The notes beneath the pieces are model-generated. The model did not search any database. It had not been told where the DNA came from and saw only the letters and a list, made by a program, of their open reading frames with translations. 64,000 nucleotides of DNA from Achatina immaculata (Eukaryota > Mollusca > Gastropoda > Stylommatophora > Achatinidae), in contig CM019693.1 in the NCBI GenBank assembly GCA_009760885.1, forward strand, positions 50,553,455 through 50,617,454. Direction: 5' to 3'. The position numbers and the translations under genes were made by a program. Shown here piece by piece: positions 45,075 to 56,319 of the stretch. The first letter of the stretch is position 1. Each line of letters begins with the position of its first letter.

Positions 45075-45300
45075 ACTGTGCCATGTCCATTGTTTGTACT
45101 TGTAGCACTGTGTTATTGTGCCATGTCCATTGTTTGTATTTGTGGCACTGTGTCATTGTGCCATGTCCATTGTTTGTACTTGTAGCACTGTGTTATTGTG
45201 CCATGTCCATTGTTTGTACTTGTAGCACTATGCCATGTCCATTTTTTGTACTTGTAGCACTGCATCAACTGTTTGTGCTTGTGGTACTGTGTCATCTGTT
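45075..45300. repeat. Minisatellite, ~40-bp unit, about 6 copies
   Basis: The unit contains GTGCCATGTCCATTGTTTGT then ACTTGTAGCACTGTGTTATT; the last two copies are shortened. Confidence 0.9.
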
Positions 45301-45365
45301 TTTCTGCTTATATTATTATGTTTAGTCATCTTTTATTTTTGTCATATTTTATCTTAACATTTGAG

Positions 45366-45655
45366 CTTAACATTGAAGAAGGCTGGCTAGTAAAGAGGAT
45401 TAAAGAGAGAAAACTTAAATATTTTGGACACATTAAACGTCATGATAATTTAGAGAAGACCATTTTGGGAGGTTACATAATGGGAAAAAGAAAAAGAGGA
45501 AGACCAAAACGAAGATGGCTGCAAGACATCGTTGACGATCTGGAAATGGATGCAACAGCAGCAGGCCATCTTGCTCACAACCGAGAGGCCTACAGGAGTG
45601 CTGTTTGGGAGGCAAAGTTCCGCAAGGGACATGCAAATGAATGAGTGAATGAATT
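45366..45655 (+). pseudogene. LINE ORF2 C-terminal end, 5'-truncated
   Basis: The plus strand reads EEGWLVKRIKERKLKYFGHI, then KRKRGRPKRRWLQDIVDD and AKFRKGHANE before a stop, followed by a (TGAA)n tail. The G.H..R....E...G...GKR.RGRP...W pattern is the tail of endonuclease/RT LINEs. A second, longer copy lies on the minus strand at 60474-61200. Confidence 0.75.
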
Positions 45656-45734
45656 TTATCTAGCCAACTGTTTGTGTATTTGTCATGTTTTGCTAAGTCA
45701 GCTGTGTATACATATATAGTAGACTCAATACCAC

Positions 45735-46160
45735 AAGTACAACAGTTCACTATACACCTGTTGTATTGTGTCTAGTTATCTGCTGTACTTGTGGTATTGT
45801 GTCTACTAATTTGCTGTACTTATGGTATTGTGTCTAGTCATTTGCTATACTTATGGTATTGTTTCTACTAATTTGCTGTACTTATGGTATTGTGTCTAGT
45901 TATCTGCTGTTCTTATGGTATTGTGTCTAGTCATTTGCTATACTTGTGGTATTGTATCTAATCATCTCCTATACTTGTGGTATTGTATCTAATCATCTCC
46001 TATACTTATGGTATTGTGTCTAGTCATTGCTATACTTGTGGTATTGTGTCTAGTCATCTGCTATACTTGTAATGTTGTGTCTGCTAATTTCTGTACTTAT
46101 GGTAGTGTGTCTAGTCATCTGTTGTGTGGTGTCTAGTCAGCTGCTGTATTGTGTCTGCCT
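45735..46160. repeat. Minisatellite, ~31-bp unit, about 13 copies
   Basis: The unit contains TTGTGGTATTGTGTCTAGTC then ATCTGCTATAC, much diverged. Confidence 0.88.
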
Positions 46161-46435
46161 GTTTTTAAAAATGGTTCACCGAGTCGTACACAAAAAACCA
46201 CTTTGCTGGTTGCACACACATACACACACATACATATGAATGCTTTTATCACTTGTGACTGGAGACCCACAAAATCTCATCCAGTCACCTGAAAGAAAGA
46301 ATGGAGCTGCATCATTACTTCACCATCCCACACCTGAATGTTGAAAATAATTTGGTTTTCTGTATGTCAGCACTTGGAGAGTTGTCGCTTTTCTTTTATG
46401 TCAGTGAAATGTGACACTTTATATGTATGTGAAAT
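46161..46435. other. Unique intron sequence
   Basis: Contains a short CACACATA microsatellite at 46203-46230. Nothing else recognised. Confidence 0.5.
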
Positions 46436-46685
46436 ATGATTCAGTTTCATGTCAGTGAAATATGGCCCGGTTTAATGTCAGTGAAACATGGCCCAGTTTA
46501 ATGTCAGTGAAACATGGCCCGGTTTAATGTCAGTGAAACATGGCCCGGTTTGTCAGTGAAACATGGCCTGGTTTAATGTCAGTGAAACATGGCCCGGTTT
46601 AATGTCAGTGAAACATGGCCCGGTTTAATGTCAGTGAAACATGGCCCGGTTTAATGTCAGTGAAATATGGCCCAGTTTTATGTAA
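46436..46685. repeat. Minisatellite, ~27-bp unit, about 9-10 copies
   Basis: The unit contains TTTAATGTCAGTGAAACATG then GCCCGG, very homogeneous in the middle. Confidence 0.92.
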
Positions 46686-46789
46686 ATAATTGGGTTTTTT
46701 TTTTCTGTGTAACTTTTTTGCAGAGAAGTTTCAGTTTTTTTCCCTCACTGAATGTATTTTATAGAATCACTAGTCTTGAGCCTGTGTCT

Positions 46790-47515
46790 AGCATTAAAAT
46801 CATGTTCGCTCATGTCTAGTGCTGGTTCATGTCTGGTATTAGCTCATGTCTGGTGTTAATTCATGCCTGATGTTAGTTCATGTCTGATTTTAACCCATGT
46901 CTGGTGTTAGTTTGTCTGGTGTTAGTTCATGTCTGGTTTTAACTTGTGTCTGGTGTTAGTTCATGTCTAGTGTTAGCCTATTCTTATATTAGTCACGTGT
47001 CTAGAGTTAGCTTATGTCTAATGTTAACTCATGTCTAGTATTGGTTCATGTCTTCTGCTGGTTCATGTCTGGTATTAGGTCATGTCTGATGCTTGTTTAT
47101 GTCTAGTATTGGTTCATGTCTGGTATTAGCTCATGTCTGATGCTTGTTTATATCTAGTTTTGGTTCATGTCTGGTATTAGCTCATGTCTGATGCTTGTTT
47201 ATGTCTAGTATTGGTTCATGTCTGGTATTAGCTCATGTCTGATGCTTGTTTATATCTAGTATTGGTTCATGTCTGGTATTAGCTCATGTCTGATGCTTGT
47301 TTATATCTAGTATTGGTTCATGTCTGGTATTAGCTCATGTCTGATGCTTGTTTATATCTAGTATTGGTTCATGTCTGATGGTTGTTTATATCTAGTATTG
47401 GTTCATGTCTGGTATTGGTTCATGTCTGGTGCTTGATTAATGTGTAGTATTGGTTCATGTCTGGTGCTTGATTAATGTGTAGTATTGGTTCATGTCTGGT
47501 GTTAACTAATTTTGT
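46790..47515. repeat. Compound minisatellite built on GGTTCATGTCTGGTATTAG
   Basis: The left part has short ~21-bp units (TTCATGTCTGGTGTTAG). The right part has a ~52-bp higher-order unit adding CTCATGTCTGATGCTTG and TTTATATCTAGTATT. The right part is copied at 48828-49190. Confidence 0.9.
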
Positions 47516-48059
47516 GTTGGTTTTAGGTCAAAGTCCAGACCTCCTAACCTAAACTTGTGTCATCTGAGTACTGTATGTTTCTCATGTCAGTTTTGAGCCA
47601 GTGCCAGCTTATTTATGCAGGAAGAAACTGTAACACATACATTAAAAAAATTTACTGCCAAGATGAAATAAAAAAATAATTTGAGTGTTATTAGGTTACT
47701 TGAGTTTCATGTGTCATTTATATAGTTCTTAGTGTAGTGTTACAGTGTCACAAGCTGGTGAGTAGCCACAATGTTTACTGCCTTCATGCTTGCATGCTGT
47801 ATTTAGTGAAACGCTTTGCTGTATTTGTGTGTGGCTGCTATGTCAAAGGTTATATGTGTATGTGGGAGGGGAAAGAGGAGAAAAGTTGCCTCATAAGACC
47901 TGATTCCTCAGTCTGGATGTTTCCCAAGTTTTCTTACTGTTACACGTGGACTAATACTTTACTTTGTTACATGCAACATTTACTTGTTTTTCTTTATGTC
48001 TTGCATTTTTTGTTACAGTCTGTAATGTGGCAAATCACCCTTTTATCCATAATGTGTCA

Positions 48060-48515
48060 CTTTACTCTTTTACTTATCCAGAATGTGTCACTTTATTCTT
48101 GTACTTCACCCAGAATTTGTCACACTGGTTTCTCACCTCATCAAGAATGTCTCTTGTCACTCTCACACAGAATATGACACATTTGCTCTCACAGAATATA
48201 GCACATTTGCTCTCACAGAATATAGCACATTTACTCTCACAGAATATAGCACACTTGCTCTAACTCAGAATATGGCACATTTGCTCTCACAGAATATAGC
48301 ACATTTGCTCACACAATATGGCACATTTGCTCTCACACAGAATATAGCACATTTGCTCTCACACAGAATATGGCACATTTGCTCTCACAGAATATAGCAC
48401 ATTTGGTCTCACACAATATGGCACATTTGCTCTCACACAGAATATAGCACATTTGCTCTCACATAGAATATGGCACATTTACTCTCACATGGAATATAGC
48501 ACATTGCTTTCACGT
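48060..48515. repeat. Minisatellite, ~24-bp unit, about 14-17 copies
   Basis: The unit is CTCACAGAATATAGCACATT TGCT with one- or two-base length changes and an AT(A/G)GCACA alternative. ORFs here are repeat translations. Confidence 0.92.
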
Positions 48516-48529
48516 CTTTCATCCTTATT

Positions 48530-48800
48530 TTTAAGAAGCTTCTGAGTGGCGAAGTAGTTAGTGCACTGGTCTCTCATGGCGAAGGTCGGGGGTTCGAATC
48601 CGGCCGGCGGCACCCCAGTCACCCAACTGTAGAAATGGGTACCCGACTTCTTCTGGAGTTGGGGAAGGAAAAGGCAGCCAGGCGTGATACTGACCATATC
48701 ACCCTCTAGTGTGCTGACAGGTCAAGGAAAATATGGGCACTAACACCATATCCCTATGTGCCTCTAAGGCATGACAGGGTTACCTTTACTTTTTTTTTTT
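48530..48800 (+). mobile_element. tRNA-derived SINE
   Basis: A tRNA-like head carries a pol III A box (AGTGGCGAAGTAGTTAGTG at about 48545) and B box (GGTTCGAATCC at 48591-48601), spaced as in tRNA genes. A conserved-looking body follows (GGGTACCCGACTTCTTCTGG, then GGAAGGAAAAGGCAGCC), with a T-rich end at 48788-48802. The head does not fold into a full tRNA with an anticodon arm I can trust, so it is a SINE and not a tRNA gene. Confidence 0.85.
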
Positions 48801-49734
48801 TTTACTTTCGTGGCTGATCTCCTTTAGTTTATGTCTAGTATTGGTTCATGTCTGGTATTAGCTCATGTCTGTTGCTTGTTTATATCTAGTATTGGTTCAT
48901 GTCTGGTATTAGCTCATGCCTGATGCTTGTTTATATCTAGTATTGGTTCATGTCTGGTATTAGCTCATGTCTGATGCTTGTTTATATCTAGTATTGGTTC
49001 ATGTCTGGTATTAGCTCATGTCTGATGCTTGTTTATATCTAGTATTGGTTCATGTCTGATGGTTGTTTATATCTAGTATTGGTTCATGTCTGGTATTGGT
49101 TCATGTCTGGTGCTTGATTAATGTGTAGTATTGGTTCATGTCTGGTGCTTGATTAATGTGTAGTATTGGTTCATGTCTGGTGTTAACTAATTTTGTGTTG
49201 GTTTTAGGTCAAAGTCCAGACCTCCTAACCTAAACTTGTGTCATCTGAGTACTGTATGTTTCTCATGTCAGTTTTGAGCCAGTGCCAGCTTATTTATGCA
49301 GGAAGAAACTGTAACACATACATTAAAAAAATTTACTGCCAAGATGAAATAAAAAATAATTTGAGTGTTATTAGGTTACTTGAGTTTCATGTGTCATTTA
49401 TATAGTTCTTAGTGTAGTGTTACAGTGTCACAAGCTGGTGAGTAGCCACAATGTTTACTGCCTTCATGCTTGCATGCTGTATTTAGTGAAACGCTTTGCT
49501 GTATTTGTGTGTGGCTGCTATGTCAAAGGTTATATGTGTATGTGGGAGGGGAAGAGGAGAAAAGTTGCCTCATAAGACCTGATTCCTCAGTCTGGATGTT
49601 TCCCAAGTTTTCTTACTGTTACACGTGGACTAATACTTTACTTTGTTACATGCAACATTTACTTGTTTTTCTTTATGTCTTGCATTTTTTGTTACAGTCT
49701 GTAATGTGGCAAATCACCCTTAGTTTATGTCCAG

Positions 49735-49855
49735 TCCTACTTGGTGTTTCACTGAGTTTAACAGTATTACTTGGTATTTTATTATGTTTACCAGTATTCC
49801 TTGGTATTTTATTATGTTTAGCATTACCTGGTATTTCATCATGTTTGTCAGTGTT
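49735..49855. repeat. Minisatellite, ~30-bp unit, about 4 copies
   Basis: The unit contains CTTGGTATTTTATTATGTTT with AGCAGTATT-like links. The last unit forms the left target-site copy of the LINE that follows. Confidence 0.75.
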
Positions 49856-52800
49856 GCACTTAATCAGACTGGAAAACTAGCACAAACCATCAAGGAAATG
49901 CACAGATACAAACTAGACATACTAGGAATACAAAAAGCAAGATTGACAGGACAGGGCAGAAGGAAATTAACAACACAGCACATAGAAGATACAATAATAT
50001 GGTCAGGTAAAGAAGATCTTCATGAAGGAGGAGTAGCATTGATTATAACAAAAGAAGCATCAAGAGCATTGCTGAAATGGACCCCTATAAATGAGAAATT
50101 ATTATATGCACGCTTCAACTCAAGATTCACGAAGCTGTCTATTATAGTTTGTTATGCACCAACAGAAGCAGCTGAAGAGGAATTAAAAGATTTTTACAAT
50201 ATCCTCCAAGTCACAGTAGAAACAATACCCAAGCATGATATGTTACTCATTTAGGGTGATTTCAATGCAAAAGTAGGTGAAGGAAATGAAGATAGAAGAA
50301 GAATCATGGGGAAAGAAGGAATTGGAGAAATAAATGAAAATGGAGAAAGACTGCAGTTTCTGTGAAGAAAACATGATGACCATCGAAGGGAGAATTTTCC
50401 AACATAAAAACATCCATAAAGTGACTTGGAGGTCCCCAGATAAAACCACAGAAAACCAAATCGATCACATACTGATAAAAAAAGAAGAGGAAACGATCAC
50501 TACCAGATGTGAGAGCAAGAAAAGAAGCAGATGTAGGAAGTGATCACAGCCTTCTGGTACCAAAAATAAAACTAAAATTAAGGTAAGCCAAAATCAGGGA
50601 ACACATAAAGGCATGCTTTGATACAGCAAAACTGAAAGACCAGCAAACAAGGTATGAATTCTCAATAGTACTTAAGAACTACTTCAGTGTCCTACAAGAC
50701 GAAGCAGAAATGTCCATACTAGAGTTCAATAAAACACTACAGGAAACAGCAAAAGAGGTGCTGGGATATTGGAAACAGAGAAAAGGGGAATGGATAAGCA
50801 AGACCACATGGGAAAAAATAGAGTGAAGAAAAGAAATCAAGAAAAACACCAAATCACAAAGGCTAAAAGAACAAGTTTTAAGTAATTATGCACATAAAGA
50901 CAAAGAAGTGAAAGAATCATGCCATCAAGATAAACGCCAATACTATGACGACTTAGCAGAAGCAGCAGAGAAAGCAGAATATGCAAATGACATTAGAACC
51001 ATATAGAAAATCACAAAGCAGATGACAGGTAACTTCAGCACAAGATGTGTGAGTGCAATAAGGACATAAGGGACAACTGGTCAGTGGAGAAAGAGAAAAA
51101 ATTGAAAGATGGAGGGAACACTTTAACACCCTACTAAACAGCACAAGCAACACAAACAATAGACATACCTGAAGCAAAAACGGAACTAAACATCAATCTT
51201 ACACCTTACATCCTTCCTGTACCGTTAAACATTACATAGGGCTCACATAGTTGTTTGCCAAATTTTTCTATTCTTGACAAGTCTTTCAACTTCATCAAGA
51301 GATGTTATGCCCACTAAACTGGCTTCTCTTTACAATTTCCTCTTTGGAGTTTCATATGGTCAATCTCTTTTTCTTCGGCCTGTTGTGCTCCACTTGATAG
51401 CTTGTTTTGACATCCTCTGATTGTTTCTTCTCATCATGTGGCCTACATATGTCCATCTTTGTTATCAATACAGGACCAATAACAATAAGTGAAGTAAAGG
51501 AGGCAATAAAGAAGCTAAAATTAGACAGGGCACCAGGTGAAGATGAAGTGACTGTTGAGATGTTGAAAGCAGAAGAAACAAACACCAAAACAACTCTGCC
51601 AGATACTACAACAAATTTGGGATCTAGAAAAAGCTCCAGAGGAGTGGAAAACTGGACTTAGAGTAAAACTACTAAAGAAGGGTGACCTCAGAGATTGCAG
51701 GAACTGGAGAAGCCACTCACCAGTAAAGTATTTTGCAGAATAATCATCAATAGAATTGTACCAGCACTTGAGGGAAAACTTCGAGGAGAGAGCAGGCAGG
51801 ATTTAGGAAAGGAAGATCATGCATAGACCACATATTTGTACTTAGACAAATATTAGAACAGGCAAATGAGTGGCATAGCACAACATATGCATTGTTTATA
51901 GATTTTGAGAAAGCCTTTGACAGTGTCAACAGAGATGCACTGTGGAAAATTCTAAGATGGCATGGCCTCCCCCATAAGATAATGAATGTAATCAAAGCCC
52001 TATACGAGAATTTTCAGTGCAAAGTGATATGTGGAGAACATACCTCCTGCAGCTTTAGGGTACAAACAGGAGTGAAGTAGGGATGTGTAATGTCGCCAGC
52101 ATTATTTATCTTGGCAGTAGACTGGTTAATGAAGGAGGCAACATCAGACAAATGGGCCCTTGACACAGTGCTGGAGGACCTCGACTTTGTGGAAGATATT
52201 TGTCTACTATCAAGCAGCCACAAAGATATGCAAGATAAAATAAACAAGCTAACTCAGAATGCAAACAACATAGTACTAAAGATCAGCATAGGAAAGACAA
52301 AGTTAATGAAGCAAAATGTGAACAACAGAAATATACTCAGAGTAGATAACAAGTTAGTAGAGGAGGTCAACGAATTTGTATATTTTGGCAGTAGAGTAGT
52401 AGAAAGTGGAGACAGCACAGAGGACATCAACAGCAGACTTACTAGAGCAAACCATGCTTTTGCAATACTGCAATGGAAGTGAATGCTGGAAAATCACCAA
52501 AACGATAGAAAACAAGCTGAATTCTTTCCAGACTAAATGTTTATGAAGAATTAGAAAAATATTTTGACCAATCACCATAAGAAATAAAATCTTGTTGGCA
52601 GAAATGCAGGTGAAGCTACTGACAGCAATTATTGAGGAAAGACGCTGGCAATGCTCCGAATGACTGACAACTCACTATCAAAAATAGCACTAAGATGGAC
52701 ACCACAGATCACATGGAGAAGAACAACAGAGAGGATGTTGAGCAATAGAGGGCTCACCTGGGCAAGAGCAGAAAAAAAAGGCAAAGGACAGGCATTTGTG

Positions 52801-52864
52801 GAAAACCCTTGCGGAAGCTCCATGTGCCCTGGGCACTTGAGGTTCATTGGGAGAGAGAAGCAAA
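49856..52864 (+). mobile_element. RTE-like LINE in the KIF22 intron, decayed, 31-bp direct repeats
   Basis: The element starts inside the endonuclease (QTGKLAQTIKEMHRYKLDIL), covers the RT (FIDFEKAFDS, FVEDICLL in place of FADD) and ends with the GRPKETW region degraded to ITWRRTTERM, then AGAGAGAAG. A 31-bp direct repeat (49825-49855 and 52865-52895) flanks it exactly. Many stops and frameshifts are present. It belongs to the same family as 10054-13242 but is older, and it lies in sense orientation with KIF22. Confidence 0.85.
51198..51463 (-). mobile_element. LINE 3' end nested in the RTE-like LINE
   Basis: This 266-bp fragment matches the 3' end of the element at 40285 (for example ACATAGGGCTC and GTGGCCTACATATGTCCATC), in opposite orientation to its host. 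ATCAAT flanks it (51192-51197 and 51464-51469), and removing it rejoins the host LINE sequence. It is older than a recent event, since it is diverged. Confidence 0.8.
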
Positions 52865-52895
52865 TACCTGGTATTTCATCATGTTTGTCAGTGTT

Positions 52896-53601
52896 ACATT
52901 GTTTTTGTGACAGATAAAAGGTAGGCAACTGCAGTAAAACTGGTTCAGATAATAAAGGTAGATAGAGGTGTATGGTGCAGATGTACAAGGTGGCAGAGGG
53001 AGTAAGTGAGAAAAAAATGATAGAAGGTATGAGAACAAGATGAGAATGTATAAATGAAAAACATACAGCATCCAGTATTTTGGCTTGAGCCATTTTTGAG
53101 GATTACATACACAAACAAAACACAGCATATAACTAACAGAAAATGAGGCATCCTCCTGAGTAGGAAACACAAGAATGTGTGTCCCATTGACAAAGCATAG
53201 AGACCACTGGGGTGGGCGGCCACAAAGGATAGCAGATGAAGCCATCGAAAATAAGAGGCAGAGACATAAAGTGCAGACATTAGTTCTATGATATTTGGCA
53301 GTGAGACACATTCGTGTGAATTTATATTTTACATTCTTTCTCTATTTCTTTGTCATTTATGTTTTTGAATGATTAAGTTGTAAACCAAAATGTTATAACT
53401 GTGTCCTCAGTAACAAAGCTGTTAATATTTTTATTCAAATGAAAAATTTTCTCATTTGTTTTAGTTCAGCATTTACACATGAGACACACCCATGTGATTT
53501 TAATTCTATATTATTCCTGTGTGATTTATTTCTATCTTACTCCCATTTTTCCAGTTGAACATTGAGAATATTTCCATGTATTTGTGCCTCCTGTTTGACA
53601 G
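52896..53601. other. Unique intron sequence with a diverged dispersed-repeat tail
   Basis: 53325-53435 (TTTTTGAATGATTAAG ... AACAAAGCTGTTAATATT) is a plus-strand, degenerate version of the tail found in the foldback arms. The remainder shows nothing recognisable; the overlapping minus-strand ORFs have no domain. Confidence 0.5.
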
Positions 53602-53729
53602 GTTCAGCTCCGTGTACGGTGAGAAGTGCACACAGAGTTCTATCTTCAGTGATTGTGTTCAGCCTTTGATTAGCAAATCTCTCCAGGGACAGAATGTTTC
53701 TATATTTGCTTATGGTCCTACTGGAGCAG
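53602..53729 (+). CDS. KIF22: KIF22 exon B: motor domain up to the P-loop
   Basis: The exon reads FSSVYGEKCTQSSIFSDCVQ, then PLISKSLQGQNVSIFAYGPT and GAG. GPTGAG is the first half of the kinesin P-loop that binds ATP; the rest (GKT) lies in the next exon. The acceptor is CTGTTTGACAG and the donor GCAG|GTAGGT. The exon enters in phase 2 and leaves in phase 1. The order F.YGE...Q..I......P....L.GQN....AYGPTGAGKT fits KIF22 more closely than other kinesins. Confidence 0.92.
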
Positions 53730-53755
53730 GTAGGTAGTATTCTTGTTACTCTCCC

Positions 53756-53757
<2 letters not shown>

Positions 53758-53799
<42 letters not shown>
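53758..53799. repeat. (CT)n microsatellite
   Basis: An unbroken run of about 20 CT dinucleotides in the intron, 30 bp after the donor of exon B. Confidence 0.97.
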
Positions 53800-53801
<2 letters not shown>

Positions 53802-54339
53802 TGATGTGACATTTCATCTGCCACAGAACATAAAAAGAAAAAGTAGCCAAGTGTCCAAGTCCTGTCTTTACCTCTTTACCTACAAAACTGTAAAACAACT
53901 CAGTTACCCCAAACATAGAACATAAACCTGGAGTTGTATGTGTCCTGTCCCAGTTTGTGGGTGATAATCCCATTTCTTTTATTCTACTTGTACGTGTAGT
54001 AGTCCATGAGGAGTTGCTTTATCTGTCTTAGAAAAATATACCAGTCATTCTTTATGTCATTAAAAAATATACCAATCATTCTTTATCTGTCATAAAAAAT
54101 ATACATCGTACTTTATCTGCCATAGAAAAATATAGCAGTTGTAGATTTGTATCCTGTCTCTAGATGTGCAAAACTCTCCACATATACATATACTGTACAT
54201 TTATCATCACAAATGTGAACAGTTTCTGTCAACAACACAAAAAAGATTTTTGTAAAGTAATGTGCAGGTGACACTGATCTCAGGCTTGAAATAAGAGTTT
54301 ATAGTTTCTCTTATAACTGTTTTGTTATGTGTGATCCAG
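53800..54339. other. KIF22: KIF22 intron (B to C), unique
   Basis: A short repeat of AAAATATACCA(A/G)TCATTCTTTATCTGTC units lies at 54030-54120. No ORF. The intron ends in TGTGATCCAG at 54339. Confidence 0.6.
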
Positions 54340-54509
54340 GGAAGACCCACACAATGCTGGGTGTGATGACTGACCCAGGTGTTATACCACGAGTGGTCAA
54401 GTCTTTATTCACAAGCACTGAGATGGAAGAGAATGCACCCAATGTCCTGGAAGATGACCGACCACAACATACTGTCACTTTCTCATACTTGGAAATATAT
54501 AACGAGAAG
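54340..54509 (+). CDS. KIF22: KIF22 exon C: P-loop end to SYLEIYNEK
   Basis: The exon reads GKTHTMLGVMTDPGVIPRVV, then a variable acidic loop (STEMEENAPNVLEDDRP), and VTFSYLEIYNEK. The split P-loop GPTGAG/GKTHTM is complete across the junction. SYLEIYNEK is the conserved strand before the neck of loop 8 in kinesin motors. The donor is GAGAAG|GTATGG at 54509/54510, phase 0. The same 31-bp stretch across this donor has been amplified into a minisatellite (54498-54924). Confidence 0.92.
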
Positions 54510-54924
54510 GTATGGGATATGAATATGATATAATGAGAAGGTGTGGGATATGAATATGATATAATGAGAAGGTGTGGGATATGAATATGATATAATGAGA
54601 AGGTGTGGGATGGGAATATGATATTATGAGAATGTGTGGGATATGAATATGATATTATGAGAATGTGTGGGATATGAATATGATATAATGAGAAGGTGTT
54701 GGATGGGAATATGATATTATGAGAATGTGTGGGATATGAATATGATATAATGAGAAGGTGTGGGATGGGAATATGATATAATGAGAAGGTGTAGGGTATG
54801 AATATGATATAATGAGAAGGTGTGGGATGAAAATATGATATTATGAGAAGGTGTGGGATTGAATATGATATAATGAGAAGGTGTGGGATGGGAATATGAT
54901 ATAATGAGAAGGGATGGGAATATG
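54498..54924. repeat. Minisatellite made of the KIF22 exon C/intron donor junction
   Basis: The unit of about 31 bp contains ATAATGAGAAGGTGTGGGAT then ATGAATATGAT. The first unit is the exon end itself (ATAACGAGAAG|GTATGGGAT), so each repeat carries a copy of the last ~10 exon bases and a GT donor-like site. About 13 copies before a LINE splits the array; it continues at 59886-60117. Confidence 0.92.
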
Positions 54925-55192
54925 CAGGAAACTCTACCGTAGAGAGCAGAACAACACAACTCCTTCAGATCATCAGAGGAAGTACCCCCCCTCAGACAAG
55001 TGTTTCGGCCCTATTAAACTCCTGACACTCTAAGGGGGGGTGGGCCCCTCTGGGTCATGACTCCCAGAGGTCTTGTGAGTTGTTGCTTTTACATGATCTT
55101 CCAGTTGCCACTGCACTTTTTTGAAGTGCATCTTTAGCAATTTAGCCACGGAGGACTGGTATTGGTTGTGGCAAATTAAATTACTTATGTTC

Positions 55193-56242
55193 TCAATGCT
55201 TGTTTGGCATACTCCACAGCCAGCATGAGGCCTTTTCTGCTGTTTCTGAAAGGCTTCTCAATGCCCTTGCTCTTGCTTGTCCCTTTATGCCCAGTTGCTT
55301 ACATAGGTCATATGCTGATGTTGCTACGAATCCTCTTGCTCCCACTTTTGCCCTTCTTCTTCTTCTTCGTTCGCATTGTCTGTCTATATCTGCAGTCCTG
55401 TCTCTTGGATAAATTTCACTGTTTTTTTGTAACTCATGTATGGAACCGTAGAGCTTATCTTCTTTAGTGGTTTCACTGGGCCAGTAATTATTTCTCAGTG
55501 TCTCATAGTTGGTGCAGTTCTGGAGGATATGTTCCACAGTTTGGGGCACCTGGGCATATGTACATAGATTAGTAGTACTAACCTTAAACTTTGTATACAT
55601 ATGACTTCGGAGTCGGCTGTGTCCTGTTCAGAGACGGAAAATGGTAACTTGTTCCTTTCTGTTTAGCATGTGATAATCATCATGTGGTGGTGTTTGTGGC
55701 TTCCTGTAGGTTTTTATCATGCTTTTCTTCTGATTATAGGTGATTGGTATGTCTGGTTGCTCCATTTCAGTGCCCTCTTTGGCCAGATGGTCAGCTTTCT
55801 CATTGCCTGGTATCCCACAGTGGGAGGGAATCCATTGCAAAGTGACTCCATGTTGTAAGCCAATTTTTGACAAGGCATCTTTAAGGTCTGGTAGTTTGTT
55901 GCACTGAAGAGCTTCCAGTACTGATCTTGCATCTGTGAGAATTACTACAGGACATGTATCAATTCAGGAGTCTGATAGTTTTTCAACTGCAGCATTAATT
56001 GCCCTAACTTCTGCATCATAGTTGTTGCAGTATTTTCCAGTGGGTATAGAAATCTTGTCAGTGGTGTTGTTTGGATATTCAGTATATGCTCCTGCCCCTC
56101 CATTCTTTATGGCATTATGTGCAGATCCATCTGTATACACACGTATCCAGGTGTCACATGGATATTTATCATCTAGAACACTAAGTGTGGCTGTTGAGCT
56201 TACAAGACTGCTCTGCATCTCACCATTCTGCATACCTTTCAC
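55193..56242 (-). pseudogene. ORF2 RNase H and C-terminal finger
   Basis: RNase H shows YTDGSAHNAIKNGGAG (first Asp), NNYDAEVRAI (Glu), a degraded DAR... segment, and QWIPSHCGIPGNEKADHLAK (His and last Asp). A finger with YAQVPQTVEHILQNC follows, then basic RRRRRRAK and a C-terminal SETAEKASCWLWSMP. Two stops or shifts occur, near 55960 and 55620. Confidence 0.8.
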
Positions 56243-56319
56243 TTCAGTCTGAATAGTTATTTGTGTATAATCTGCTTCTTTCCATGGTGTGTGCTCTGGT
56301 ACAGATGATAATGGAGTGA

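Larger units (their letters stand above)
47150..49724. repeat. ~1,680-bp tandem duplication in the KIF22 intron
   Basis: 47150-48045 and 48828-49724 are near-identical (47701 aligns with 49381). They cover the end of the compound minisatellite plus ~500 bp of unique sequence. The first copy is followed by the 24-bp minisatellite and a SINE, the second by a different minisatellite. Confidence 0.88.
45030..53601 (+). other. KIF22: KIF22 intron, 8.6 kb, filled with repeats and transposons
   Basis: The intron is bounded by GTAAGT at 45030 and TTTGACAG at 53601. It holds at least six minisatellites, a 1,680-bp duplication, one SINE, and two LINE fragments in sense orientation with a third nested. 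Nothing in it looks like an extra exon of the motor domain. Confidence 0.75.

Noticed and set aside
48540..48610. A tRNA gene
   Set aside because: A and B boxes are present, but the head lacks a convincing cloverleaf and is fused to a SINE body and tail.
45030..53600. Additional KIF22 exons in the long intron
   Set aside because: The motor sequence is continuous between exons A and B (LEYE to FSSVYGEK) with matching phase, so none is needed, and no candidate was seen.
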